64,000 bases of DNA from Aeromicrobium ginsengisoli (GTDB lineage Bacteria > Actinomycetota > Actinomycetes > Propionibacteriales > Nocardioidaceae): assembly GCF_004134905.2 (NCBI RefSeq), contig NZ_SDPQ02000001.1, positions 310,001-374,000 on the forward strand. Reading direction: 5' to 3'. Below are positions 28,983-40,801 of the stretch, in pieces. Numbering within the stretch: position 1 is the stretch's first letter; the number at the start of each line of letters is the position of its first letter. Both the position numbers and the translations under genes were made by a program. The notes beneath the pieces were generated by a model. It was given only the letters and a program-made list of their open reading frames with translations, did not search any database and was not told the DNA's origin.

Positions 28983-31157
28983 GTGACGTCCGGAACCCCC
29001 TCGCTGGAGTGGACAGACCTCGACAAGAAGGCCGTGGACACCGTCCGTCTCCTGGCCGCCGACGCAGTGCAGAAGGTCGGCAACGGCCATCCCGGCACCG
29101 CCATGAGCCTGGCCCCCGTCGCCTACCTGCACTACCAGCGATTGCTGCGCCACGACCCCACCGATCCGCACTGGGCCGGTCGCGATCGCTTCATCCTCTC
29201 GTGCGGCCACTCGAGCCTCACGCAGTACATCCAGCTCTACCTCGCCGGCTACCCGATGACGCTCGACGACCTCAAGAGCCTGCGCACCTGGGGCAGCCAG
29301 ACGCCCGGTCACCCCGAGTACAACCACACCCCCGGTGTCGAGGTCACCACCGGTCCGCTGGGCCAGGGCGTCGCCAACGCCGTGGGCATGGCCATGGCCG
29401 CCCGTCGCGAGCGTGGCCTGCTGGATCCCAGCACCGCCAACGGCGAGAGCCCGTTCGACCACCGCGTCTACGCCATCGCGTCCGACGGCGACCTGCAGGA
29501 GGGCGTCTCGGGTGAGGCGTCGTCGCTGGCCGGAGTCCAGAAGCTCGGCAACCTGACGCTGCTGTGGGACGACAACAAGATCTCGATCGAGGACGACACC
29601 AACGTCGCGTTCACCGAGGACGTCGCCGCGCGCTACGCCGCTTACGGCTGGCACGTGCAGACCGTCGACTGGACCAACGGCGGCACCGGGTACGTCGAGG
29701 ACGTCCAGGCTCTCTGGGAGGCCTACCAGGCCGCCGAGGCCGTCACGGACAAGCCGAGCTTCATCCAGCTCCGCACGATCATCGCCTGGCCCGCTCCGAC
29801 GGCCCAGGGCACCGGCGGCTCGCATGGCTCGGCTCTCGGCGCCGACGAGATCGCGGCGACCAAGGAGCTCCTCGGCTTCGACCCCGACAAGTCGTTCATC
29901 GTCGACGACGACGTCATCGAGCACACCCGCAAGGCTCGCGACCGTGGCGTCGCCGAGCACGAGGCGTGGCAGAAGACGTTCGACGCGTGGGCCACTGCTT
30001 CGCCCGACGGTGCTGCTCTCCTCGAGCGGCTGACCAAGCGCCAGCTGCCTGACGGCTGGGACGCCGACCTGCCGACCTACCCGGAGGACGCCAAGGGCGT
30101 TGCGACGCGAGTCGCCTCCGGTGAGTTCCTGTCGGCCGCGGCACCCCAGCTCCCCGAGCTGTGGGGCGGCTCGGCCGACCTCGCGGGCTCCAACAACACG
30201 ACGCCCAAGGGCGAGCCGTCGTTCCTGCCGCCCGAGCACTCCACCGCCAAGTTCCAGGGCGACTGGTACGGCCGCGTGCTGCACTTCGGCATCCGCGAGC
30301 ACGCCATGGGCGCGATCATGAACGGGATGGTCCAGCACGGGCTGACCCGGCCGTACGGCGGCACGTTCCTGGTGTTCAGCGACTACATGCGGCCGGCCGT
30401 GCGCCTGGCCGCCCTGCAGGAGCTGCCCGTCACGTATGTGTGGACGCATGACTCGATCGGCCTCGGCGAGGACGGACCGACGCACCAGCCGGTCGAGCAC
30501 CTCGCGGCCCTGCGCGCGATCCCTGGCCTCGACGTCATCCGGCCCGCCGACGCCAACGAGACCATCGCCGCATGGCGCACCGTGCTCGGTCACACCGATC
30601 GACCCTCCGCACTGGCGCTCAGCCGGCAGAACCTGCCGACGTTCCCGCGCGGCACCGACGGCTGGGCGCCCGCGTCCGACGTCGCCAAGGGCGCCTACAC
30701 GCTGATCGATGCCGACGGTGAGCCCGACGTGATCCTCGTGTCGACGGGCTCCGAGGTGCAGATCGCGGTCAAGGCCCGCGAGCAGCTCGCCGCCGAGGGC
30801 ATCTCGGCGCGAGTCGTCTCGATGCCGTGCCGTGAGTGGTTCGAGCAGCAGGACAGCTCCTACCGCGACAGCGTCATCCCGCCGCAGCTTCGCGCCCGGG
30901 TGTCGGTCGAGGCCGGCGTGGCGTTCGGCTGGCGCGACGTGGTCGGCGACGCCGGCCGCATCGTGAGCCTCGAGCACTACGGCGCCTCGGCTGACTACGA
31001 GACGCTCTACGACAAGTTCGGCATCACCGCCGACGCTGTCGTCGCCGCCGCCAAGGACTCGATCGCGGCTGCCGCGGGCGAGCCGTCGGCGCCGTTCCAC
31101 GCCCGGCCGGCCGGACCTGTCGGTCCCGGCGACAACGCCGACGTCCACTCCCACTGA
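28983..31157 (+). CDS. tkt: Transketolase
   Basis: A 724-residue TPP-dependent transketolase of the pentose phosphate pathway. It has the N-terminal [13 protein letters not shown], the TPP motif [18 protein letters not shown]...[11 protein letters not shown], the central [14 protein letters not shown] sequence ([15 protein letters not shown]) and [16 protein letters not shown]. The length is slightly above the usual ~700. The GTG start has AGGAGCC upstream. It is the first gene of tkt-tal-pgi-zwf-opcA-pgl. Confidence 0.96.
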   Translation: MTSGTPSLEWTDLDKKAVDTVRLLAADAVQKVGNGHPGTAMSLAPVAYLHYQRLLRHDPTDPHWAGRDRFILSCGHSSLTQYIQLYLAGYPMTLDDLKSLRTWGSQTPGHPEYNHTPGVEVTTGPLGQGVANAVGMAMAARRERGLLDPSTANGESPFDHRVYAIASDGDLQEGVSGEASSLAGVQKLGNLTLLWDDNKISIEDDTNVAFTEDVAARYAAYGWHVQTVDWTNGGTGYVEDVQALWEAYQAAEAVTDKPSFIQLRTIIAWPAPTAQGTGGSHGSALGADEIAATKELLGFDPDKSFIVDDDVIEHTRKARDRGVAEHEAWQKTFDAWATASPDGAALLERLTKRQLPDGWDADLPTYPEDAKGVATRVASGEFLSAAAPQLPELWGGSADLAGSNNTTPKGEPSFLPPEHSTAKFQGDWYGRVLHFGIREHAMGAIMNGMVQHGLTRPYGGTFLVFSDYMRPAVRLAALQELPVTYVWTHDSIGLGEDGPTHQPVEHLAALRAIPGLDVIRPADANETIAAWRTVLGHTDRPSALALSRQNLPTFPRGTDGWAPASDVAKGAYTLIDADGEPDVILVSTGSEVQIAVKAREQLAAEGISARVVSMPCREWFEQQDSSYRDSVIPPQLRARVSVEAGVAFGWRDVVGDAGRIVSLEHYGASADYETLYDKFGITADAVVAAAKDSIAAAAGEPSAPFHARPAGPVGPGDNADVHSH

Positions 31158-31186
31158 CCTGCACAACTGAATTCCAAGGAGACATC

Positions 31187-32275
31187 ATGAACGACCGTCT
31201 GAAGGCTCTCGCCGACGCGGGAGTATCGATCTGGCTCGACGACCTCTCGCGCGAACGCATCGAGACTGGCAACCTCGCCGCGCTCGTCGCCGAGTCCGGT
31301 GTCGTCGGCGTCACCACCAACCCCACGATCTTCGCCGCCGCCATCTCCAAGGGTGAGCGCTACGCCGCCCAGGTCAAGGAGCTCAAGGCATCGGGCGCCG
31401 ACGTCAAGACCACGGTGTTCGAGCTCACCACGACCGACGTCCAGAACGGTTGCGACATCATGCGGCCGGTCTACGACGCCACGGGCGGCGTCGACGGCCG
31501 CGTCTCGATCGAGGTCGACCCCGACCTCGCCAAGGACACCGACGGCACCGTCGAGCTCGCCAAGCGACTGTGGGAGCGCGTCGACCGGCCCAACACGCTG
31601 ATCAAGATCCCGGCCACGGTCGAGGGCCTCCCGGCCATCGCCGCGACGATCTCCGAGGGCATCAGCGTCAACGTCACGTTGATCTTCTCGCTCGAGCGCT
31701 ACCGCGGCGTCATGGACGCCTACCTCTACGGTCTCGAGCAGGCCGCGGCCAACGGCAAGGACCTCTCGTCGATCTACTCGGTCGCGTCGTTCTTCGTCAG
31801 CCGCGTCGACTCCGAGGTCGACAAGCGTCTCGCCGACGACAGCCCGCTGCGCGGCAAGGCCGCCATCGCCAACGCGCGCCTGGCCTACGAGGCGTACGAG
31901 GAGGTCTTCGGCTCCGACCGTTTCAAGGCGCTCGCCGCCAAGGGCGCCAACACACAGCGTCCACTGTGGGCCTCGACCGGCGTCAAGGACCCGGCCTACC
32001 CCGACACGATGTACGTCAGCGAGCTTGTTGTCGCCGACACCGTCAACACGATGCCGGAGAAGACGCTCGAGGCGTTCGCCGATCACGGTGAGGTCCGCGG
32101 CGACACCGTGCACGGCACGTACGACGAGGCGCGTCAGGTCATCGCCGACCTCGAGGCGCAGGGCATCGGCTACGACGAGGTGGTCGAGCTGCTCGAGGTC
32201 GAGGGCCTCGACAAGTTCGAGGCTTCCTGGACCGAGCTCCTCGAGACGGTCCAGACCGAGCTCGACAAGGCCTGA
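31187..32275 (+). CDS. tal: Transaldolase
   Basis: A 362-residue transaldolase of the longer actinobacterial type. The Schiff-base lysine is in [28 protein letters not shown] and [18 protein letters not shown] are characteristic. A strong ribosome site (AAGGAG) precedes the ATG. It exchanges three-carbon units downstream of tkt, 29 nt away. Confidence 0.96.
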   Translation: MNDRLKALADAGVSIWLDDLSRERIETGNLAALVAESGVVGVTTNPTIFAAAISKGERYAAQVKELKASGADVKTTVFELTTTDVQNGCDIMRPVYDATGGVDGRVSIEVDPDLAKDTDGTVELAKRLWERVDRPNTLIKIPATVEGLPAIAATISEGISVNVTLIFSLERYRGVMDAYLYGLEQAAANGKDLSSIYSVASFFVSRVDSEVDKRLADDSPLRGKAAIANARLAYEAYEEVFGSDRFKALAAKGANTQRPLWASTGVKDPAYPDTMYVSELVVADTVNTMPEKTLEAFADHGEVRGDTVHGTYDEARQVIADLEAQGIGYDEVVELLEVEGLDKFEASWTELLETVQTELDKA

Positions 32276-32278
32276 ACC

Positions 32279-33859
32279 GTGGTGCAGATCGCGCTCACGG
32301 TCCCTGTCCAGCACGAGTTCGAGACGGCCCTCCGCGAAGCCATCGAGCAACGCGTGGCGTCCCGCATCGCCGCTCAGGACGCCACGCTGTGGGGTCCTGA
32401 TGCGGAGCCCGAGGCGAGCATCCGGCTCAGCTGGACGCAGCTCGCCGACGCCTCCCGCCCTCTCGTCGCCGAGATCATCGAGCTGCGTGAGCAGCTCGCG
32501 AGCAAGGGTCTCGACCGGGTCGTCCTGTGCGGCATGGGCGGGTCCTCGCTCGCGCCCGAGGTCATCTGCGACACCGCAGGCGTCCCACTGACGGTGCTCG
32601 ACTCGTCGCAGCCCGACATGGTTCGGGCCGCGATCGCCGACGGCCTCGAGCGCACGATCGTCGTGGTGTCGAGCAAGTCCGGCGGGACGGTCGAGACCGA
32701 CAGCCAGCGCCGGGCGTACGAGCAGGCGTTCACCGACTCCGGGCTCGACCCCGTCGACCACATCGTCGTGGTCACCGATCCCGGCTCGCCGCTCGACGAC
32801 GAGGCGACCAAGGCCGGCTACCGCGTGTTCCGCGCCGACCCGCACGTGGGCGGCCGCTACTCGGCGCTGACGGCGTTCGGGCTGGTCCCGAGCGGTCTGG
32901 CCGGTGCCGACATCGGCGGACTCCTCGACCAGGCGGCCGGCGCCCAGGCGGCGCTCTATGCCGACGACGCCGACAATCCCGCGTTGCGACTCGGCGTGCT
33001 GATCGGGGTCGCCAATCGGCACCGCGTCGACAAGCTCGTGCTCGCCGACCAGACCCGGCACGGTGTCGGCGACTGGATCGAGCAGCTCGTGGCCGAGTCG
33101 ACGGGCAAGCTCGGCAAGGGCGTCCTCCCGGTCGTCGTGCCGTTCGAGAACGCGGTCAACTTCAACCCCAGCACGGCCGACTCGATCCTCGTGTCGATCG
33201 GTGGCACGGACGCTCCCGAGGCGCAGTCCGGCTACGCCGCGGCGCTCGACGTCGACCTCGGCGCGCAGATGCTGCTGTGGGAGGTCGCCGTCGTGGTGGC
33301 CGGCCGGATCATCGGCATCAACCCGTTCGACCAGCCCGATGTCGAGAGCGCCAAGCAGGCCGCTCGCGAGCTGCTGTCCGGCGGCGGCGAGGTCCCGACG
33401 CCTGATGCCAGTGACAACGGCATCGACATCTACGGCGACGGCTCGACGGTCGATGACGCCGTCACGGCGCTGCTCGGCAAGCTCGACCTGCAGCACGGCT
33501 ATCTCGCGGTGCAGGTCTACCTCGACCGCATCGCCTACGCCGACTTCGCCGGTGTGCGCGAGGTCCTCGCGCAACGGCTCGGCCGGCCGGTGACGTTCGG
33601 CTGGGGGCCGAGGTTCCTGCACTCGACGGGCCAGTACCACAAGGGCGGCACCCCCAACGGAGTGTTCCTGCAGGTCACGGGCACGCCGGCCGAGGATCTC
33701 GCGGTCCCGGGCCGCGACTTCACGTTCGGCTCGTTCATCGACTCGCAGGCCGCCGGTGACGCCGCCGTGCTGCGCGACCACGGCCGGCCCGTGCTGCGGT
33801 TGCACCTCAGCGACATCGGGCCGGGCCTGCAGCGCGTACGGGCGGTGCTGGGCCAATGA
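32279..33859 (+). CDS. pgi: Glucose-6-phosphate isomerase
   Basis: A 526-residue isomerase of the glucose/fructose-6-phosphate step. It has two SIS domains: CGMGGSSLAPEV and VVSSKSGGTVETDSQ for phosphate binding, ALTAFGLVPSGL, and the C-terminal GPRFLHSTGQYHKGGTPNGVF. It starts 3 nt after tal with GTG and overlaps zwf by 4 bases, placing it firmly in the pentose phosphate operon. Confidence 0.93.
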   Translation: MVQIALTVPVQHEFETALREAIEQRVASRIAAQDATLWGPDAEPEASIRLSWTQLADASRPLVAEIIELREQLASKGLDRVVLCGMGGSSLAPEVICDTAGVPLTVLDSSQPDMVRAAIADGLERTIVVVSSKSGGTVETDSQRRAYEQAFTDSGLDPVDHIVVVTDPGSPLDDEATKAGYRVFRADPHVGGRYSALTAFGLVPSGLAGADIGGLLDQAAGAQAALYADDADNPALRLGVLIGVANRHRVDKLVLADQTRHGVGDWIEQLVAESTGKLGKGVLPVVVPFENAVNFNPSTADSILVSIGGTDAPEAQSGYAAALDVDLGAQMLLWEVAVVVAGRIIGINPFDQPDVESAKQAARELLSGGGEVPTPDASDNGIDIYGDGSTVDDAVTALLGKLDLQHGYLAVQVYLDRIAYADFAGVREVLAQRLGRPVTFGWGPRFLHSTGQYHKGGTPNGVFLQVTGTPAEDLAVPGRDFTFGSFIDSQAAGDAAVLRDHGRPVLRLHLSDIGPGLQRVRAVLGQ

Positions 33860-35379
33860 GCTTGGTGGACAACCCGCTGAGGGACCCCAAGGATCGCCGG
33901 CTCCCCCGCATCGCAGGTCCCTGCAGCCTGATCCTGTTCGGCGTCACGGGCGACCTCGCCAAGAAGAAGCTCGTCCCGGCGATCTACGACCTCGCCAACC
34001 GCGGCCTGCTGCCACCCGGTTTCGCCCTGGTCGGTTTCGCCCGGCACGACTTCGGCACCGCCAAGTTCGCCAACATGATCAAGCAGGCGGCCAAGGACGG
34101 TGCGCGTACGCCGTGGAGCGAGACGGTCTGGAAGCAGCTCGCCGCCGGCATCCGGTTCGTACCCGGAGAGTTCGATGACGACGAGGCGTGGGAGCAGCTC
34201 GGCAAGACCATGGCCGAGCTCGACGAGCAGCAGGGCACGGGCGGCAACCACGCGTTCTACCTGTCGATCCCGCCGGGCCTGTTCCCCGTCGTGGTGTCGC
34301 AGATCAAGAAGCACGGGCTCGCCGAGTCGTCCGAGGGCTGGCGCCGCGTCGTCATCGAGAAGCCCTTCGGCCACGACCTCAAGTCCGCCGAGGAGCTCAA
34401 CCGCATCGTCGGCGAGGTCTTCCCGCGCCGCTCGGTCTTCCGCATCGACCACTACCTCGGCAAGGAGACGGTCCAGAACATCCTGGCGTTCCGCTTCGCC
34501 AACGGCATGTTCGAGCCGATCTGGAACAACCACTACGTCGACCACGTGCAGATCACGATGGCCGAGGACATCGGCATCGGCTCCCGCGCCGGCTACTACG
34601 ACGGCATCGGCGCCGCGCGCGACGTCATCCAGAACCACCTGCTGCAGCTCATGGCGCTCATCGCGATGGAGGAGCCGGTCTCGTTCAACGCGTCCTCGCT
34701 GCGCATCGAGAAGCAGAAGATCCTCGCCAACGCCCGTCCTCCGGCGCGCATGGACCTGCACACCGCCCGCGCGCAGTACGTCGGCGGCTGGGCCGGTGGC
34801 GAGCAGGTGCTGGGCTACAAGGAGGAACAGGGCATCCCGCAGTCGTCGATGACCGAGACCTACGCGGCGATGCGCATCGACGTCCTGACCCGGCGCTGGG
34901 CCGGCACCCCGTTCTACCTGCGGGCCGGCAAGCGCCTCGGCCGCCGTGTCACCGAGGTCGCCGTGGTGTTCAAGCGGGCCCCGCACCAGCCGTTCAACAA
35001 GAACGACATCGAGGAGCTCGGCCAGAACGCCTTGGTCATGCGCATCCAGCCCGACGAGGGCGTCACGCTGCGCTTCGGCGCCAAGGTGCCCGGCACGACG
35101 ATGGAGATCCGCGACGTCAACATGGACTTCGCCTATGGCGGCGCGTTCGTCGAGAGCAGCCCCGAGGCGTACGAGCGACTGATCCTCGACGTGCTGCTGG
35201 GCGATCCGCCGCTGTTCCCGCAGCACGAGGAGGTCGAGCTGTCGTGGAAGATCCTCGATCCCGTCATCGCGCACTGGGACAAGCAGAAGGACATCGACAC
35301 CTATTCGTCCGGCACCTGGGGCCCTGAGTCGGCCGACAAGATGCTGGCCCGTGACGGCCGTACGTGGAGGCGTCCCTGA
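33856..35379 (+). CDS. zwf: Glucose-6-phosphate 1-dehydrogenase
   Basis: A 507-residue NADP-linked dehydrogenase, first step of the oxidative pentose phosphate pathway. It has the nucleotide-binding GVTGDLAKKKLVPAIYDL and the active-site signature RIDHYLGKETVQN, with VIEKPFGHDL before it. It overlaps pgi (ATGA) and opcA (TGATG), so production is coupled to its partner OpcA. Confidence 0.97.
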   Translation: MSLVDNPLRDPKDRRLPRIAGPCSLILFGVTGDLAKKKLVPAIYDLANRGLLPPGFALVGFARHDFGTAKFANMIKQAAKDGARTPWSETVWKQLAAGIRFVPGEFDDDEAWEQLGKTMAELDEQQGTGGNHAFYLSIPPGLFPVVVSQIKKHGLAESSEGWRRVVIEKPFGHDLKSAEELNRIVGEVFPRRSVFRIDHYLGKETVQNILAFRFANGMFEPIWNNHYVDHVQITMAEDIGIGSRAGYYDGIGAARDVIQNHLLQLMALIAMEEPVSFNASSLRIEKQKILANARPPARMDLHTARAQYVGGWAGGEQVLGYKEEQGIPQSSMTETYAAMRIDVLTRRWAGTPFYLRAGKRLGRRVTEVAVVFKRAPHQPFNKNDIEELGQNALVMRIQPDEGVTLRFGAKVPGTTMEIRDVNMDFAYGGAFVESSPEAYERLILDVLLGDPPLFPQHEEVELSWKILDPVIAHWDKQKDIDTYSSGTWGPESADKMLARDGRTWRRP

Positions 35380-36284
35380 TGGAGATCGCACTCGAGAAGA
35401 CCAACTCGTCCCGCATCGCGCGGGCGATGGTGAAGGCCCGTGTGGCTGCGGGCAGCCCCGCGATGGACATGGTGCTGACGCTGCTCGTCGTCACTGACGA
35501 CGAGAACGTCAGCGAAGCGCTCAAGACCGCGACCACACTGTCGCGCGAGCACCCGTCGCGCGTGATCGGCGTCATCCTGGGCGACGGTCGCGGAGCGCCC
35601 GAGCTCAACGCCAAGGTGCGAGTCGGCGAGAACTCCAGCGGAGAGTCGATCCTGCTGCGCATCTCCGGCGAGCTCACCAAGCACGCGGAGTCCGTCGTGC
35701 TGCCGCTGCTGCTGCCCGACTCCCCCGTCGTCGTGTGGTGGCCCGGGAAACCGCCCACGGACCCGTCCCAGGACGCGATCGGCCAGCTGGCTCGTCGCCG
35801 CCTGACCGACGCGGAGGCCACCGACTCGCCGATCCGTTCGCTCAAGAACGTCGCCCGGCACTACGTCGCCGGAGACACCGACCTGTCGTGGACCCGGCTG
35901 ACGCCGTGGCGCGCCCTGCTGGCAGCGGCGCTGGACCAGTCCTCCGGCAAGGTCACCGGTGGCACGGTCATCGCAGGCAGCGGCAACCCGGCGGCCACCC
36001 TGCTGGTGGCGTGGCTGGAGAGCCGGCTCAAGGTCGACATCAAGACGCGCAAGAGCGACACCGGGGCGCAGATCATGTCGGTCGTCCTTCATACGCCCGA
36101 CGGTGACGTGCTGATCGAGCGGATCACGGACCACTCGTGCCACTTCAGCGTGCCTGGGTCGTCCCCGCGCGAAGTGCCGCTCGGCCCCCGTACGCTCGCC
36201 GAGCTGCTCGCGGAGGACCTGCGCCGCCTCGACGCCGACGACGTCTACGAAGCGACGATCAAGCACATGCTGGCTGAGGCATGA
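35379..36284 (+). CDS. opcA: OpcA, glucose-6-phosphate dehydrogenase assembly protein
   Basis: A 301-residue OpcA homologue, required in cyanobacteria and implicated in actinobacteria for Zwf activity or assembly. Family features are VVWWPGKPPTDPSQD and LSWTRLTPWRALLAAALDQ. The ATG at 35379 shares its A with the zwf stop; an ATG 15 nt upstream would lie inside zwf. It overlaps pgl by 4 bases. Confidence 0.92.
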   Translation: MEIALEKTNSSRIARAMVKARVAAGSPAMDMVLTLLVVTDDENVSEALKTATTLSREHPSRVIGVILGDGRGAPELNAKVRVGENSSGESILLRISGELTKHAESVVLPLLLPDSPVVVWWPGKPPTDPSQDAIGQLARRRLTDAEATDSPIRSLKNVARHYVAGDTDLSWTRLTPWRALLAAALDQSSGKVTGGTVIAGSGNPAATLLVAWLESRLKVDIKTRKSDTGAQIMSVVLHTPDGDVLIERITDHSCHFSVPGSSPREVPLGPRTLAELLAEDLRRLDADDVYEATIKHMLAEA

Positions 36285-36982
36285 CGGTGACCCAGGAGGT
36301 CTACCCTGACGCGCCGGCGCTGGCGGCGGCGATCGCGGAGCGCCTCACCGGCCGGATCGCCCTGATCCAGGCCGAGGGGCGCCGTCCCAAGGTCGTGCTG
36401 ACCGGCGGGACGATCGCCATTGACGCCTACGAGCTCATCCAGAGCGGGCTCGTCGACTGGACCGAGGTCGACTTCTACTGGGGCGACGAGCGCTTCGTCC
36501 CCGAGGGTCACGCCGACCGCAACGACCAGCAGGCGCGAGACGCGTTCCTGGACCGCCTGGGCGTACCCGCGTCGAGCATCCACGCCATGCCGGCGCACGG
36601 CTGCGACGTGAGCACGGCCGAGGCGGCCGACCAGTACGCCGCTGCACTGCCGTCCGAGCCCTTCGACGTGACGCTGCTGGGTGTCGGCCCTGACGGGCAC
36701 GTGGCGTCGCTGTTCCCCGGTTTCGCGCAGCTGCACGAGTCGGAGCGCCGAGCCGTCGAGGTGTTCGACTCCCCCAAGCCGCCGCCCGTACGCATCTCGC
36801 TGACGTTCCCGGCGATCAACCACTCCGACGCCGTGTGGTTCATCGTCGCCGGCGAGGGCAAGGCCGAAGCCGTCGCTCGCGCGCTCGGCAACGGCACGCT
36901 CGAGGACACCCCTGCGCGCGGCGCCCACGGCATCAGCGAGACGACGTGGCTCCTCGACGAGTCCGCCGCCTCCCATCTCTGA
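36281..36982 (+). CDS. pgl: 6-phosphogluconolactonase
   Basis: A 233-residue lactonase that hydrolyses 6-phosphogluconolactone. It has VVLTGGTIAIDAY, the family motif VDFYWGDERFVPEGHADRND and the catalytic-site block LLGVGPDGHVASLFPG with its conserved histidine. It closes the pentose phosphate operon and is followed by the four-copy palindrome at 36991-37084. Confidence 0.95.
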   Translation: MTVTQEVYPDAPALAAAIAERLTGRIALIQAEGRRPKVVLTGGTIAIDAYELIQSGLVDWTEVDFYWGDERFVPEGHADRNDQQARDAFLDRLGVPASSIHAMPAHGCDVSTAEAADQYAAALPSEPFDVTLLGVGPDGHVASLFPGFAQLHESERRAVEVFDSPKPPPVRISLTFPAINHSDAVWFIVAGEGKAEAVARALGNGTLEDTPARGAHGISETTWLLDESAASHL

Positions 36983-36990
36983 GCCCGACG

Positions 36991-37084
36991 CTGACGAGAG
37001 GGTTGTGACGCAGCGACGAGAGGGTTATGACGTACCGGGACGAGTCACAAGCCTCTCGTCGGCAGGTCATAACCCTCTCGTCAG
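36991..37084. repeat. Intergenic palindrome built from four 17-bp units
   Basis: Two direct copies, GACGAGAGGGTTGTGAC (36993-37009) and GACGAGAGGGTTATGAC (37015-37031), are followed by two inverted copies, GTCACAAGCCTCTCGTC (37044-37060) and GTCATAACCCTCTCGTC (37066-37082). Both pairs have 5-nt spacers. The outermost arms extend to CTGACGAGAGGG/CCCTCTCGTCAG. It lies between convergent pgl and rbpA and may terminate both transcripts. Confidence 0.7.
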
Positions 37085-37093
37085 CGAAGACTT

Positions 37094-37447
37094 TCAGAAG
37101 ATGACTTCGCCGGTCTTGCGCTTGGTGCGCAGGAGCTCGATGGCTTCCTTGAGGATCTCGTCGGCCTCGGTCTCGGAGCGACGCTCCTTCACGTAGGCGA
37201 GGTGCGTCTTGTAGGGCTCGATCTTCTTGGCGGTCGGCCGGTTGTCGGCGTCGACACTGGACGGCATGCCACAGCGCGGGCAGTCCCACGACTCGGGCAC
37301 TTCGGCCTCGATCGCGAACTGCAGCTCCGTCGTGTGGTTGTTGATGCAGAAGAACGTCACGAACTGCCGCGGTGCGGCCTCGCCACGCTCTGCCTCACCC
37401 ATGGGGCCCGAGCCGATGCGGCTGCCCCGGATAGCACCTGCTGCCAC
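37094..37447 (-). CDS. rbpA: RNA polymerase-binding protein RbpA
   Basis: A 117-residue actinobacterial RbpA, which binds RNA polymerase and group 1/2 sigma factors and stabilises the open complex. It has the N-terminal AIRGSRIGSGPMGEAERGEAAPR, a zinc-ribbon-like core (CINNHTTELQF ... WDCPRCGMP) and the C-terminal sigma-interacting helix EPYKTHLAYVKERRS. The GTG start shares one base with the secG TAG stop (TAGTG), implying translational coupling. Confidence 0.95.
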   Translation of the reverse strand: MAAGAIRGSRIGSGPMGEAERGEAAPRQFVTFFCINNHTTELQFAIEAEVPESWDCPRCGMPSSVDADNRPTAKKIEPYKTHLAYVKERRSETEADEILKEAIELLRTKRKTGEVIF

Positions 37448-37683
37448 TAGTTGCTCACCTTCAGTAGCAGGCCGAGCGCGAAGATGCACACGACCCAGAC
37501 GACTGCGATACCGACCGTGATCCGGTCGAGGTTGCGTTCGGCGACCGAAGAGCCGCCGAGCGAGCTGGAGACGCCGCCACCGAACATGTCGGAGAGACCG
37601 CCCCCGCGTCCCTTGTGCATGAGAACCAGGACGATCATCAGCACGCTGCTGATCGCCAGGATTACGGAGAACGTCAAAATCAC
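37447..37683 (-). CDS. secG: Preprotein translocase subunit SecG
   Basis: A 78-residue SecG with two membrane helices: residues 2-21 (ILTFSVILAISSVLMIVLVL) and about 56-74. The conserved HKGRGGGLSDMFGGG loop lies between them. The GTG start has GAAGG upstream. It sits in the usual actinobacterial position between tpiA and rbpA. Confidence 0.95.
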   Translation of the reverse strand: MILTFSVILAISSVLMIVLVLMHKGRGGGLSDMFGGGVSSSLGGSSVAERNLDRITVGIAVVWVVCIFALGLLLKVSN

Positions 37684-37701
37684 GAGTTGGGGCCTTCGTT
37701 G

Positions 37702-38502
37702 TCAGGCGCCGGACAGATCCGGCATGGCATAGAACCGAGCGATCCCGGCAAACTCCTCCGCTTGGAGGCTTGCTCCGCCGACCAAGGCTCCGTCGACGTC
37801 CGACTTCGCCATGATGGCGGCGATGTTCGCCGCTTTCACTGATCCGCCGTAAAGGATACGCAATGATGCTGCGACTTCGGGCGACCAGGTCTCTTCAACA
37901 CGCGAACGAATCGCTGCGCAGACTTCCTGGGCGTCCTCCGGCGTCGCGACCTCACCGGTGCCAATCGCCCACACGGGCTCGTACGCGATGACGACCGAGG
38001 CCATCTGCTCGGCGGTGAAGCCGGCCAGTGAGCCGTCGATCTGCGCCAGCGTGTAGGACACGTGGTCGCCGGCCTGACGGATCTCGAGCCCTTCGCCGAC
38101 GCAGACGATCGGGCTCATGCCCGCCGCGAGCGACTTGAGCGCCTTGATGTTGACGACCTGGTCGCTCTCGGCGTGGTACTCGCGCCGCTCCGAGTGACCG
38201 ACGACGACGTAGGAGCAGCCAAGCTTGGCCAGCATCGACGCGGCGATCTCGCCGGTGTAGGCGCCGCCGTCGTGCTCGGAGACGTCCTGTGCGCCGTAGC
38301 CGATCGCCAGGTGGTCACCGTCAACCAGCGTCTGCACGCTGCGGATGTCGGTGAACGGCGGGATCACGACGACCTCGGCCTTGTCGAAGTCGTGCTTCTT
38401 GTCCTGCAGGGTCCAGGCGAGCTTCTGGACGAGGACCACGGCTTCCTGGTGGTTGAGGTTGGACTTCCAGTTGCCGGCCATGAGCGGCTTGCGGTCGGTC
38501 AT
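37702..38502 (-). CDS. tpiA: Triosephosphate isomerase
   Basis: A 266-residue TIM-barrel isomerase. It has the N-terminal GNWKSNLNH with catalytic Lys, catalytic His in [11 protein letters not shown], catalytic Glu in [15 protein letters not shown], and the phosphate loop [10 protein letters not shown]. Its ATG overlaps the pgk stop. Confidence 0.97.
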   Translation of the reverse strand: MTDRKPLMAGNWKSNLNHQEAVVLVQKLAWTLQDKKHDFDKAEVVVIPPFTDIRSVQTLVDGDHLAIGYGAQDVSEHDGGAYTGEIAASMLAKLGCSYVVVGHSERREYHAESDQVVNIKALKSLAAGMSPIVCVGEGLEIRQAGDHVSYTLAQIDGSLAGFTAEQMASVVIAYEPVWAIGTGEVATPEDAQEVCAAIRSRVEETWSPEVAASLRILYGGSVKAANIAAIMAKSDVDGALVGGASLQAEEFAGIARFYAMPDLSGA

Positions 38503-39698
38503 GCATCGTCCCTTTCGAGGATGTCGAGGCCGGGCAGCGTCTTGCCCTCGAGGTATTCGAGGCTCGCGCCTCCCCCGGTGGAGATGTGTCCGAAGTCGCT
38601 GTCGGCGAAGCCCAGCTGGCGTACGGCCGCGGCCGAGTCACCGCCGCCGACGACCGACAGGCCGTCGACCTCAGTGAGCGCCTGGGCGACGGCCTTGGTG
38701 CCGGCTGCGAACGCCGCCATCTCGAACACGCCCATCGGCCCGTTCCAGAACACGGTCTTGGAGCCACGGATGATCTCGGCGAACGCTGCCGCCGAGTCCG
38801 GACCGATGTCGAGCCCGAGCTGATCGCTCGGCATGGCATCGGCCGCGACCGTCGTGGCGGGCGAGTCGGCCCTGAACTCCGGTGCGACGACGATGTCAGT
38901 CGGCAGCACCAGGCGTACGCCCTGCTTGGCTGCCTGCTCGATGTAGCCGCGCGCGATGTCGAGCTGGTCCTCCTCGAGGAGCGACTTGCCGACCTCGTGA
39001 CCCTGCGCCTTGAGGAACGTGAAGACCATGCCCCCGCCGATCAGCAGGTTGTCGGCCTTGTCGAGCAGGTTGTCGATGACACCGAGCTTGTCGGAGACCT
39101 TGGATCCGCCGAGCACGACGGTGTAGGGCCGCTCGGGGCTCTCGGTCAGGCGCTTGAGCACGTCGACCTCGGCCTCGACCAGTCCACCGACGGCGGCCGG
39201 CAGCTCGCGGGCGATGTCGTAGACGCTCGCCTGCTTGCGGTGCACGACGCCGAAGCCGTCGGACACGAACACGTCGGCGAGGTCGGCGAGCTTGCCGGCG
39301 AACTCCCGGCGCTCGTCCTCGTCCTTGCTCGTCTCCTCGGCGTTGAACCGTACGTTCTGCAGCACCGCGACCTGGCCGTCCTGGAGCGCCGATGCGATGC
39401 GGTGGGCCTCGGGACCGACCGTGTCGTTGGCGAACAGGACCGGTGCGCCGAGCAGCTCCGAGAGCCGCTCGGCGACCGGCGCCAGGGAGAACTTCGGGTT
39501 GGCGACGCCATCGGGACGACCCAGGTGGGCCGTCACGAGGACGCGGGCCCCTGCGTCGGCAAGACGCTTGATCGTCGGCACGCTCGCGCGGACGCGACCG
39601 TCGTCGGTGATCTTGGTGCCGTCGAGCGGCACGTTGAGGTCACTGCGGACGAGAACGCGCTTGCCGCGCAGGTCTCCCAGGTCCGAAACCGTCTTCAC
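38499..39698 (-). CDS. pgk: Phosphoglycerate kinase
   Basis: A 399-residue kinase. It has the N-terminal [15 protein letters not shown] signature, [22 protein letters not shown] and the C-terminal [13 protein letters not shown] nucleotide loop. GTG start, 3 nt after the gap stop; coupled to tpiA. Confidence 0.97.
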   Translation of the reverse strand: MKTVSDLGDLRGKRVLVRSDLNVPLDGTKITDDGRVRASVPTIKRLADAGARVLVTAHLGRPDGVANPKFSLAPVAERLSELLGAPVLFANDTVGPEAHRIASALQDGQVAVLQNVRFNAEETSKDEDERREFAGKLADLADVFVSDGFGVVHRKQASVYDIARELPAAVGGLVEAEVDVLKRLTESPERPYTVVLGGSKVSDKLGVIDNLLDKADNLLIGGGMVFTFLKAQGHEVGKSLLEEDQLDIARGYIEQAAKQGVRLVLPTDIVVAPEFRADSPATTVAADAMPSDQLGLDIGPDSAAAFAEIIRGSKTVFWNGPMGVFEMAAFAAGTKAVAQALTEVDGLSVVGGGDSAAAVRQLGFADSDFGHISTGGGASLEYLEGKTLPGLDILERDDA

Positions 39699-39701
39699 AG
39701 G

Positions 39702-40751
<1,050 letters not shown>

Positions 40752-40801
40752 CTACCGAGTTGCCTTCACTACCGGCGAGTCACCTCAGCCCGATGAGACG
40801 G

